Of a stretch of 64,000 nucleotides of DNA, positions 1 through 7,337 are shown piece after piece; the first letter of the stretch is position 1; the number at the start of each line of letters is the position of its first letter. A program made the translations under genes and the position numbers. Location of the stretch: positions 62,001 through 126,000 of the forward strand of contig NZ_JOIU01000002.1 in NCBI RefSeq assembly GCF_000720135.1. Direction: 5' to 3'. The notes under the pieces were generated by a model. The model ran no database searches. It had not been told where the DNA came from and saw only the letters and a list, made by a program, of their open reading frames with translations. This stretch comes from Streptomyces sp. NRRL S-1022 (lineage in GTDB: Bacteria > Actinomycetota > Actinomycetes > Streptomycetales > Streptomycetaceae).

Positions 1-609
1 GCGGACGATGTCGGGGTGGTGCAGGTCGGTGAGGGAGCGGCGTTCCTCGACGGCGGTGCGGCGGGCGAGGGCGTCGTGCACGTTGATCTGGCCCTTGAGG
101 ACGACCCGGTGGCCGTCGGCGCGGGTGTCCTCGGCGAGGTAGACCCAGCCGAGGCCGCCGTGGGCGAGGCAGCCGAGGACCTTGTAGTGGTCGGCGACGA
201 CGTCGCCCCCGGCGAGCTGGGGCAGGAAGGAGTAGGGCGTGCCGCAGCGGGGGCAGCGGCCGGTGGCGCGGGCGGGCTGGCCGCCGTAGCCGACGCCGAT
301 GGTCATGGTGCAGCCGTCGGCGCCGCAGCGGCGGCCGCCGGTGGGCGGGCGGGGGTCCTCGACGAGCACGTCGTCGGGGACGGGGACCTCGGGCAGGACG
401 ACCAGCCCGTGCTGGTCGAGTTCACCGACCCCGGCGACGGCGTGCACGGCGGCCGGGCCGGGGGCCTCCTCGTCGGCGCGGGCCGGGGGCCGGGTCCGGG
501 GCGCGGTGTGCGCTTCGGCGCGCGGCTCGACGTGCCGGTGGCCGCAGGTGTCGCAGTAACCGGTCCCCATGATGCGTCCGGCACAGCCGGGCCGCAGACA
601 CGAGATCAC
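1..609 (-). CDS. PknG-like serine/threonine protein kinase, N-terminal part (runs off the window)
   Basis: This is the first 203 codons of a soluble kinase; the stop lies beyond the left edge. Two zinc-knuckle units open the protein: Cys pairs near residues 4-9 and 20-23, then CGADGC and CPRCG near residues 88-120. This rubredoxin-like arrangement precedes the kinase domain in mycobacterial PknG. The glycine-rich loop follows (CLAHGGLGWVYLAED, about residues 154-168), with the ATP lysine in VVLKG. The GTG start at 609 has a strong AAGGAGGG ribosome site. The gene follows the protease gene at 644 and is probably co-transcribed with it. PknG proteins in actinobacteria sense amino-acid or carbon status; this role is inferred from family only. 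Confidence 0.85.
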   Translation of the reverse strand, partial: MISCLRPGCAGRIMGTGYCDTCGHRHVEPRAEAHTAPRTRPPARADEEAPGPAAVHAVAGVGELDQHGLVVLPEVPVPDDVLVEDPRPPTGGRRCGADGCTMTIGVGYGGQPARATGRCPRCGTPYSFLPQLAGGDVVADHYKVLGCLAHGGLGWVYLAEDTRADGHRVVLKGQINVHDALARRTAVEERRSLTDLHHPDIVR

Positions 610-660
610 GAGGCGCCCTCCTTGGCGGACACGCTGCGCCGGCTCACGAGGCGCCCTCCT
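606..660. repeat. 17-bp direct repeat at a gene junction
   Basis: The same 17 bases occur at 606-622 and 644-660, offset by 38 bp. On the minus strand each copy holds GGAGGG, then GCGCCTC, then GTGA. The upstream copy supplies the stop codon of the protease gene and the downstream copy supplies the ribosome site and GTG start of the kinase gene. A GTG in the first copy opens a 13-codon ORF that ends on the TGA overlapping the kinase start. Confidence 0.8.
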
Positions 661-2347
661 CTTCGGGCGTGACCGTGGTCGCGGGGGTGGAGCAGAAGCC
701 GACGAACCGTTCGGTGGCGGACTCGGCCCGCTCGATGTCGCAGGGGGTCTGCCGCAGCTGTGACATGGCGTGTTCGTAGAGCCGGTACGCGGCCACGACC
801 CGGTCGCCGTGCGCGGCGGCCCGCTGCCGGCACAGCGGCCACTCGGCGCCGACGCGGCCGAGGAGTTCCTCGCGGCGGCGCAGCCGGTCGTCGAGCAGGC
901 CGATGGCCCTCTCCAGGCGCCGCCGGCGGCGGCCGGCGGCCGCCTCGAAGGTGAACAGCAGTGCGGCGCGGGCGGGTTCGTGCTCCTGGCCGGGGGCGTG
1001 TGCGATCCAGGCGCGCATGATCCGGCTGCGCCGTACGCCGGCCTCGGCCTGTGCGAGCAGCGCGCGGCTGCCGGGCGCGGGCAGCACCCGGTGCCGGCGG
1101 TCCTCCAGTGCGGGCCCCAACTCGTCGGTGATCCGGTCGAGTTCCGCGTGCAGGCGGGTCCAGCGGTCGCGCAGCGGGCGGTGGACGAGGGTGTCGGCGG
1201 CCCGGATGGCGGGTCCGCCGGGGCCGCGGAAGGCGAGCAGCAGCCGGGCGCCCTCGCGGGCGAGCCGGTCCAGCAGGGCGAGCAGGGCGTCGGGGTCGGC
1301 GGCCCGGTCCACGGCGACGAGTACGGCGGCGAGCGGGACGCGCAGGGTGCCGAGCCGTTCGGGCCGGGGGTCGTCGCGGATGCCGAGGCGTTCGGCGATG
1401 CGGTCCATGACCTCGGCGGCCGTCAGCCCCTGCACGTCCAGGGCGAGGTCGTGGGCGCCGGCGGGGGGCACGGTCTCGGGCGGGTCGTGGCTGACGGCGC
1501 TGGTGTTGCGGTGGGTGCGCAGTTCGCGGTCGGCGAGGGTGACGGCCCGCTGCAGGGTCCAGGCGCGGTCGCCGCGGGCGGGGACGACGGTGACGAGCAC
1601 CGGCCAGCCCTCGCCGCGGAACCAGGAGGCGAGTTCGGTGGCGAAGGGGACGTCGAGCCGGCCGGCGGCGGGGCCGGTGCCGGTGCGCAGCCGGGGGTCG
1701 ACGGCCTCGGCGCCGTCGGTCCAGGCGGCGGCCTGCGGCAGATGACTGAGGATGGTCTCGGTGGGGCTCATGTAGCTGAAGGCGGATCCGGGTCCCTCGT
1801 CGACGCTCAGGACGATGCCGATGACCTGGTCGGTGGCGTGGTCGACGACACCGCCGCCGCTGAAGCCGGGGGCGGCGAGTTCGCCGGGGCTGAGCGGGCG
1901 CAGCTGGACCTGGCTGTCCCGGCCACGGGCGGCGACCAGGGTGGCGCCGTGCCAGCGTCCGCCGTCGTCGCCGTCCGGGAAGCCGTACATGCTGACGGGT
2001 CCGTGCGGGGCGGCGAGCCGGTAGAGCCGGGTGGTGTGGGCGGCGGGCAGCGGTGCGGCCAGGCGGAGCAGGGCGAGGTCGCCGCTGCGGTCGCCGAAGG
2101 TGTCCTCGCGCTGGGGCACGTGTTCTTCGGGCCGGACGGTGGCGGCCACGGCGTCCAGGCCGGGAACGCCGACCAGGCGGACGGTGTAGCGGTGGCCGGG
2201 GCTGACGACGTGGCCGGCGGTGAGCACGCGTTCGGGGGCGAGGAGGACGCCCGCGCCGAGGACGCGCCCGTCCGGTGTCTCGATGCGGGCGATCCAGGGC
2301 GGTGTGCGTAAGCGCGATGCGACGACTCGCTCCCCCGTGCGCGTCAT
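644..2347 (-). CDS. Trypsin-like serine protease with a long C-terminal helical/effector region
   Basis: 567 residues from the ATG at 2347; the extra 28 codons upstream have no ribosome site. The first 200 residues are a chymotrypsin-fold peptidase with an intact triad: His46 in VLTAGHVV, Asp90 in SGDLALLRL and Ser163 in GFSGGGVV. There is no signal peptide, so it probably acts in the cytoplasm. The C-terminal 350 residues contain a predicted alpha/beta section (WPVLVTVVPARGD) and an Arg/Glu-rich helical tail, as in actinobacterial trypsin-plus-VMAP (vWA-MoxR-associated) proteins. It lies directly upstream of a PknG-like kinase gene on the same strand. The target is unknown; a regulatory protease in a conflict or signalling module is an inference. 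Confidence 0.8.
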   Translation of the reverse strand: MTRTGERVVASRLRTPPWIARIETPDGRVLGAGVLLAPERVLTAGHVVSPGHRYTVRLVGVPGLDAVAATVRPEEHVPQREDTFGDRSGDLALLRLAAPLPAAHTTRLYRLAAPHGPVSMYGFPDGDDGGRWHGATLVAARGRDSQVQLRPLSPGELAAPGFSGGGVVDHATDQVIGIVLSVDEGPGSAFSYMSPTETILSHLPQAAAWTDGAEAVDPRLRTGTGPAAGRLDVPFATELASWFRGEGWPVLVTVVPARGDRAWTLQRAVTLADRELRTHRNTSAVSHDPPETVPPAGAHDLALDVQGLTAAEVMDRIAERLGIRDDPRPERLGTLRVPLAAVLVAVDRAADPDALLALLDRLAREGARLLLAFRGPGGPAIRAADTLVHRPLRDRWTRLHAELDRITDELGPALEDRRHRVLPAPGSRALLAQAEAGVRRSRIMRAWIAHAPGQEHEPARAALLFTFEAAAGRRRRRLERAIGLLDDRLRRREELLGRVGAEWPLCRQRAAAHGDRVVAAYRLYEHAMSQLRQTPCDIERAESATERFVGFCSTPATTVTPEEEGAS

Positions 2348-2446
2348 GGTCCCGAGGTTACTCCGCGTACCCGCTCGGTACCACTGGTGTGCACGGGGAC
2401 GTTGCGGACGGCTGTGTTCACCGTCCCGCATATTCGAACACGTGCG

Positions 2447-2465
2447 CTATACACGCGGTGTATAG
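2447..2465 (+). promoter_or_regulatory. Perfect palindrome CTATACAC-GCG-GTGTATAG (operator candidate)
   Basis: Two 8-bp arms are separated by 3 bp and end 7 bp before the ATG at 2473. The right arm contains TATAGT (2461-2466), which fits a -10 box for transcription starting at or next to the ATG, i.e. a leaderless mRNA. A protein bound here would block that promoter. The sequence is much more AT-rich than its surroundings. Confidence 0.6.
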
Positions 2466-2472
2466 TCCCGGC

Positions 2473-3291
2473 ATGCCTCTATCGACGGACACGTTTTCGA
2501 CGCCCGCGCACTCGACCAGGAAGATGCGCACAACGGGCCGCAGGTTCCGCGGATGGGCGCTCGCGTCCGCCGCGGCCTGCCTGGCCCTGGCGCTGACCGG
2601 CTGCGCCGAGGTCGACACGACCGCGCCCAGCACCGCACGCGCCGCGGCGGCGCACGGTGCGCCGGCGAAGTTCGGGACCGTCGACTGCCGCGAGGCCAAG
2701 TGCATCGCGCTCACCTTCGACGCGGGCCCCAGCGAGAACTCGGCGCGGCTGCTGGACATCCTGAAGGAGAAGAAGGTCCCGGCCACCTTCTTCCTGCTCG
2801 GCAAGCGGCACATCGAGAAGTACCCGGAGCTGGTGAAGCGGATGGCGGCCGAGGGGCACGAGGTGGCGAGCCACACCTGGGACCACAAGATCCTCACCCG
2901 GATATCCGACGCGCAGATACGCGAGGAACTGAAGCGGCCCGACGACGCGATCGAACGGCTCACCGGGCGCAAGCCGACGCTGATGCGCCCGCCGCAGGGC
3001 CGTACCGATGCCGATGTGCACCGGATCTGCAAGGAGCTGGGCCTGGCGGAGGTGCTGTGGAGCGTGACCGCCAAGGACTACACGACCGACGACTCGGCCC
3101 TCATCACCAAGCGCGTCCTCGACCAGTCGTCCCGGGACGGGATCATCCTGCTGCACGACATCTATCCCGGGACCGTACCGGCCGTGCCCGGCATCATCGA
3201 CGCGCTGAAGGCGCGCGGCTACGTGTTCGTGACGGTTCCCCAGCTGCTGGCGCCGGGCCGGGCGGAACCCGGCAAGGTGTACCGCCCGTAG
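2473..3291 (+). CDS. Lipoprotein polysaccharide deacetylase (NodB/CE4 family)
   Basis: An exported lipoprotein: a basic N-terminus, a hydrophobic helix and the lipobox ALTGC about 44 residues in. The NodB domain follows. Motif 1 reads TFDAGP, so the usual second Asp, a metal ligand in TFDDGP enzymes, is Ala. Motif 2 is SHTWDH with both histidines, motif 3 is RPPQGR, and the late motif is ILLHDI. It probably removes acetyl groups from peptidoglycan or another N-acetylated glycan at the cell surface. The ATG at 2473 was chosen because a -10-like TATAGT lies 7 bp upstream (leaderless). ATG 2524 would give a shorter, cleaner signal peptide and is the alternative. Control is likely through the palindrome at 2447-2465. 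Confidence 0.88.
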   Translation: MPLSTDTFSTPAHSTRKMRTTGRRFRGWALASAAACLALALTGCAEVDTTAPSTARAAAAHGAPAKFGTVDCREAKCIALTFDAGPSENSARLLDILKEKKVPATFFLLGKRHIEKYPELVKRMAAEGHEVASHTWDHKILTRISDAQIREELKRPDDAIERLTGRKPTLMRPPQGRTDADVHRICKELGLAEVLWSVTAKDYTTDDSALITKRVLDQSSRDGIILLHDIYPGTVPAVPGIIDALKARGYVFVTVPQLLAPGRAEPGKVYRP

Positions 3292-3304
3292 CCGCCCGGG
3301 CCGT

Positions 3305-4315
3305 TCAGAACACCACCGTCCAGCCCTCGCGCACCTGTTCGGCGGTGTAGGAGACGCCGTGGACCTTCAGGCCGGCCGCGTCCAGCAGGGACAGCTCCCC
3401 GCCGTGGTCGCCGAGCCGGGCCTCGGCGCCGAGCGGCACGGTGAGGCAGGCACCGGGCGCGAGCGGGCCCGCGGCCTGGACCGGTGCCCCGTGGCCGAGG
3501 CGGCCCACGACGCGCCAGCCGGTCAGGTCGACGGGGTCCGCCGAGGCGTTGAGCAGGGTGACGGTCTCCGCGCCGGCAGCGGGGCCGGCCGGGTCGACCA
3601 GCGCCGCGACGATCCGCACCGGCCGCACGGCGGGCGTGGGCCGGGTGCCGTCGACGTGTTCCAGGGTGTGCCCGGTGGTGTCGTCGGTGTGCCAGGACTG
3701 GCTCTGGAAGGCCAGGAAGATGCCGACCCAGCGGGACTGGCCGGGGAAGCGCAGCAGGAACCCGCCGTCCTGCCACACGCCGTCGTCGCCGCGGAACCGG
3801 TGGCTGTTGCCCTGGTTCATGTGGACGTCGTGCACGCCGTTGCCGGGCAGGAATCCGAACACCTTGTCCTTGACGCCGGGTTCGGGGCCGAAGCGGGAGC
3901 CGAAGACGTACAGCCGGGCCGCCGGGTCGGCCACCGCGCGCTGTACGTAGTGGTCGAGGAGGTCGGCGAGGTCGTTGTCGGGGCCGACGACGTCCGGCGG
4001 GAGCGAGCGCATCCCGGCCGGGTCGAAGAGGTTGCCGCGCACGAAGTCGAGGTTCGGGCCGCCGGGGCCGGACGGCAGGGTGTTCCAGCCGCTGGACAGG
4101 TCCTCCAGGCGGGCGGTCAGCGGGTGCCGGAAGTCGTCGGCGACCAGGTAGAGCAGCTCGGAAGGCTGCTCCTGCGACAGCACGTTCACCGCCGCGCGGT
4201 AGTGCGTGCCCTGGTCGTCCGTGAGGTGGATCTGGTAGTGCGGTGTGTGGCTCGCACCCTCGCGCCGGGTGTCGACGGCGCGGGCGCTCAGAACGCCGTA
4301 GGTCTTCAACGGCAT
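3305..4315 (-). CDS. DUF2278 (YukJ) family protein with C-terminal lamin-tail-like domain
   Basis: 336 residues, no signal peptide. Residues 1 to about 215 match the YukJ/DUF2278 type, starting MPLKTYGVLSARAVD and containing PHYQIHL and NVLSQEQPSELLYLV, with a run of HxH-like residues (VHDVHMNQGNSHRF) typical of the family. The last 110 residues look like an immunoglobulin-fold lamin-tail domain (ETVTLLNASADPVDLTGWRV). The function of DUF2278 is not established. Its stop is 14 bp from that of the deacetylase, so the two genes converge. GGGGGAG lies about 10 nt before the ATG. Confidence 0.8.
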   Translation of the reverse strand: MPLKTYGVLSARAVDTRREGASHTPHYQIHLTDDQGTHYRAAVNVLSQEQPSELLYLVADDFRHPLTARLEDLSSGWNTLPSGPGGPNLDFVRGNLFDPAGMRSLPPDVVGPDNDLADLLDHYVQRAVADPAARLYVFGSRFGPEPGVKDKVFGFLPGNGVHDVHMNQGNSHRFRGDDGVWQDGGFLLRFPGQSRWVGIFLAFQSQSWHTDDTTGHTLEHVDGTRPTPAVRPVRIVAALVDPAGPAAGAETVTLLNASADPVDLTGWRVVGRLGHGAPVQAAGPLAPGACLTVPLGAEARLGDHGGELSLLDAAGLKVHGVSYTAEQVREGWTVVF

Positions 4316-4508
4316 GATGGATCAACTCCCCCGTGCGGCAGGCGAATTGCCCGCCCCGTGACAGGAAGGCCGGAAGCAGGATATGTGTCGCGCCGCGCCG
4401 CGCACCGACGGTTCAAGGATACGTCCGCCCGGCGGCACCCGCTATGCGGGCGGCGCGGCGGGTCGCCGAACACGCGGGTGACCGGCGCGCATTGCCTACG
4501 ATCGTGCC

Positions 4509-4949
4509 GTGCCCACCATCTCTTTCGAACGTACGGCACCCCTCCCGCCCGAGGAGGCCTGGCGCCGGCTCACGGACTGGCCCCGCCACGCCGACGCGGT
4601 GCCGCTGACCCGGATCAGGGTGCTCACGCCCGCGCCGACCCGCACGGGCACGCGCTTCGTGGCCAGGTCGGGGGTCGGGCCGCTCGCCGTGGACGACGTC
4701 ATGGAGGTGACTCTCTGGCGTCCGCCGGCCGGCGGTGAGGCCGGCCTGTGCCGCCTGGAGAAGCGCGGCCGTGTGGTCCTCGGCTGGGCGGAGATCGAGG
4801 TCCACCCGGGCCCCGGGGGCCACAGCCGCGTGGTCTGGCGCGAGGAGCTACGGGTACGCTTCCTGCCCTCCGCCTTCGACCCCGCCCTGAAGTCGGCCTC
4901 CCACCACCTGTTCGGCCACGCGGCCGACCACCTGCTCAGCCGGGCCTGA
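4509..4949 (+). CDS. SRPBCC (START-like) family protein
   Basis: 146 residues from a GTG start. The N-terminus FERTAPLPPEEAWRRLTDWPRHADAVP is the typical opening strand and helix of polyketide-cyclase/START-fold proteins, and TRTGTRFVARSGVGPL and GHSRVVWREELRV fit the later strands. Such proteins bind a hydrophobic ligand in a helix-grip fold. The ligand cannot be told from the sequence. It stands alone between divergent and convergent neighbours and is followed by the 56-bp repeats. Confidence 0.8.
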   Translation: MPTISFERTAPLPPEEAWRRLTDWPRHADAVPLTRIRVLTPAPTRTGTRFVARSGVGPLAVDDVMEVTLWRPPAGGEAGLCRLEKRGRVVLGWAEIEVHPGPGGHSRVVWREELRVRFLPSAFDPALKSASHHLFGHAADHLLSRA

Positions 4950-5050
4950 ACAGGGGCCGCCCGGCGACCGGAACACCGGGCGGCCACGACCGGGAGCGCC
5001 GCGCGGGCACGGCCGGGAGCGCCGAGCCGGCGCGCACAGCAGCGCCGGGC

Positions 5051-5386
5051 GGCCACAACCGGGCGACCGCCGGGACGCCATGGGCGGACGCCGGGACACA
5101 CCGCCCGGCCACAACCGGGCGACCACCGGAACGCCATGGACGGACGCCGGAACACACCGCCCGGCCACAACCGGGCGACCACCGAGACGCCGTGGACGGA
5201 CGCCGGAACACACCGCCCGGCCACAACCGGGCGACCACCGGAACGCCATGGACGGACGCCGGAACACACCGCCCGGCCACAACCGGGCGACCACCGGGAC
5301 GCCATGGGCGGACGCCGAGACACACCGCCCGGCCACAACCGGGCGACCGCCGGGACGCCGTGGGCGGACGCCGGGACACGCCGGGC
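5051..5386. repeat. 56-bp tandem repeat, six copies
   Basis: Copies start at 5051, 5107, 5163, 5219, 5275 and 5331, each exactly 56 bp. Copies 2 and 4 are identical; the others differ at a few positions, mostly G/A transitions. At each unit junction GCCCGG-CCACAA-CCGGGC forms a short stem-loop, so the array is a row of hairpins. 56 is not a multiple of 3, so no constant peptide is encoded, although every frame stays open. Degenerate copies extend to about 4960 and 5450. It fills the space between two converging genes and may act as a terminator. Confidence 0.95.
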
Positions 5387-5460
5387 GGGTGCGACCGGGA
5401 GCGCGGAACGGGCGCGGGCGGAAACACCGGACCGAGCCCCGGGCCCCCGCCGGGCGGGGT

Positions 5461-6099
5461 TCAGTCCTTGCGGCCGGTCAGGGCCACCGTCACGCCCAGG
5501 CCGATCATCGTCAGGCCGCCCGCGCCGCCGACGGCGGACAGGCGGCGGGGGGAACGGGCGAACCAGTCGCGGGCCAAGGAGGCGGCGAGGCCCCAGATGC
5601 CGTCGGAGATCAGCGCGATGGTGTTGAAGACCAGCCCGAGCAGCAGCAGCTGCGCCGGGACGTGCCCCTGCGCACGGTCCACGAACTGCGGCAGCACGGC
5701 GGCGAAGAACACCATGGTCTTGGGGTTGGCCACGCCGACCGCGAACCCCTCCCCCAGGGTGCGCAGGCTGCCGTGCGCGGGGCCGGACTCCGCGACGGCG
5801 GCTCGCAGCGAGCCGCGCTGCCGCCACGCCCTGACACCGAGGTGCACGAGATAGGCCGCCCCGGCGAGCTTCAGGGCGGTGAAGACGAGGACCGAGCGCT
5901 CGACGACCGCTCCGACACCGAGCGCCACGGCCGCGACGAGCACGTACGCGCCGAGCGTGTTGCCGGCGACGGTGGTCAGCGCGGCCCGGCGGCCGTGCGC
6001 CAGGGCCCGGCCGATCACGAACAGGACGCTGGGGCCGGGGACCACGATGAGCAGGAAGGACAGGGCCGCGAAGGCCGCCAGCCGGTCGGGGGACACCAT
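5461..6099 (-). CDS. LysE/RhtB-type amino-acid exporter
   Basis: 212 residues with about six hydrophobic segments. The LysE signature PGPSVLFVIGRALAHGRR lies near residue 20, and GFAVGVANPKTMVFF about residue 128 is the second conserved element of the family. The proteins export amino acids or related solutes through the membrane; the substrate cannot be read here. The start at 6099 (ATG-GTG) places the first membrane helix at the usual distance; the open frame runs on to 6135 without a better ribosome site. It lies just downstream of xdhC on the same strand (44 bp), so read-through is possible. Confidence 0.85.
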   Translation of the reverse strand: MVSPDRLAAFAALSFLLIVVPGPSVLFVIGRALAHGRRAALTTVAGNTLGAYVLVAAVALGVGAVVERSVLVFTALKLAGAAYLVHLGVRAWRQRGSLRAAVAESGPAHGSLRTLGEGFAVGVANPKTMVFFAAVLPQFVDRAQGHVPAQLLLLGLVFNTIALISDGIWGLAASLARDWFARSPRRLSAVGGAGGLTMIGLGVTVALTGRKD

Positions 6100-6142
6100 G
6101 CCGTCATGGAACACAGCGGCGCGGACGGCGGGCAAACCCTTT

Positions 6143-7294
6143 TCAGGCCACCGACCCGATCCGCGATGCCCGCAGCGCGGCCGTGTCGTGGTGGATGGGG
6201 GTGTGCGCGCCCGTCAGCGACACCCCGCTGCCGCCGCGCCGGCTCGCGACGATCTCCGCCGCGATGGACAGCGCCGTCTCCTCGGGCGTCCGGGCGCCGA
6301 GGTCGAGGCCGATCGGGGAACGCAGCCGGGCCAGCTCCAGCTCGCTGACGCCGACCGCGCGCAGGCGTTCCCCCCGGTCCAGGTGGGTACGGCGGGAGCC
6401 CAACGCGCCGACGTAGGCGACCGGCAGCCGCAGCGCCAGCTTCAGCAGCGGTACGTCGAACTTGGCGTCGTGGGTGAGGACGCACAGGACGGTACGGCCG
6501 TCCACCGCGGTCCGCTCCAGGTACTCGTGGGGCCACTGCACGACGATCTCGTCGGCCTCGGGGAAGCGGGCGCGCGTCGCGAACACCGGGCGGGCGTCGC
6601 ACACGGTGACGTGGTAGCCCAGGAACTTGCCGATCCGGACCAGTGCCGAGGCGAAGTCGATCGCCCCGAAGACGATCATCCGGGGCGCGGGGACGGAGGA
6701 CTCCACCAGGACCGTGAGCGGGGCGCCGCAGCGCGAGCCCTGCTCACCGATCTCCAGCGTGCCGGTGCGGCCCGCGTCCAGGAAGGCGCCGGCCTCGGCG
6801 GCGACCGTGCGGTCCAGTCCGGGGTGGGCGCCGAAACCGCCGTCGTACGAGCCGTCCGGGCGGACCAGCAGGGCCCGGCCCCGCAGCTGTGCCGGGCCCT
6901 CGGCGATCCGCGCGACCGCCGCCGCCTCCCCACGGGCGGCGGCGGCCAGCGCGGTCGCGAACACCGGCCGGGCGGGACCGTCCGTCCGGACCGGGGTGAC
7001 GAGGATGTCGATGACGCCGCCACAGGTCAGGCCGACGGCGAAGGCATCCTCGTCGCTGTAGCCGAAGCGCTCCAGGACGGTCTCGCCGTCCTCCAGCGCC
7101 TGCCGGCACAACTCGTACACGGCGCCCTCCACGCACCCGCCGGAGACCGAGCCGATCGCCGTGCCGTCGGCGTCCACCGCGAGGGCGGCGCCGGGCTGGC
7201 GCGGGGCGCTGCCGCCGACGGCCACCACGGTGGCGACGGCGAAGTCACGGCCCTGCTCGGCCCACCGGTCCAGCTCCTCGGCGATGTCCAGCAT
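6143..7294 (-). CDS. xdhC: XdhC/CoxI family molybdenum-cofactor chaperone
   Basis: 383 residues, the usual length for the fused XdhC_CoxI plus XdhC_C form. The N-terminal domain shows VVAVGGSAPRQPG and SVSGGCVEGAV. The C-terminal Rossmann-like domain begins near RMIVFGAIDFASALVRIG. XdhC binds the molybdenum cofactor, promotes its sulfuration and delivers it to xanthine dehydrogenase. Position supports this: it is the last gene of the minus-strand run that begins with the xanthine-dehydrogenase subunits and the purine permease. Confidence 0.9.
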   Translation of the reverse strand: MLDIAEELDRWAEQGRDFAVATVVAVGGSAPRQPGAALAVDADGTAIGSVSGGCVEGAVYELCRQALEDGETVLERFGYSDEDAFAVGLTCGGVIDILVTPVRTDGPARPVFATALAAAARGEAAAVARIAEGPAQLRGRALLVRPDGSYDGGFGAHPGLDRTVAAEAGAFLDAGRTGTLEIGEQGSRCGAPLTVLVESSVPAPRMIVFGAIDFASALVRIGKFLGYHVTVCDARPVFATRARFPEADEIVVQWPHEYLERTAVDGRTVLCVLTHDAKFDVPLLKLALRLPVAYVGALGSRRTHLDRGERLRAVGVSELELARLRSPIGLDLGARTPEETALSIAAEIVASRRGGSGVSLTGAHTPIHHDTAALRASRIGSVA

Positions 7295-7337
7295 CTGTCG
7301 GTCTCCTAACGCGTTGCGGGAAGGACTGCGGCGGGGG

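Noticed and set aside
2275..2472. Longer N-terminus for the polysaccharide deacetylase
   Set aside because: It would run through the palindrome and promoter and overlap the divergent protease gene; the lipoprotein signal begins later.
5051..5386. CRISPR array
   Set aside because: Repeats are directly adjacent with no unique spacers, and no cas gene is present.
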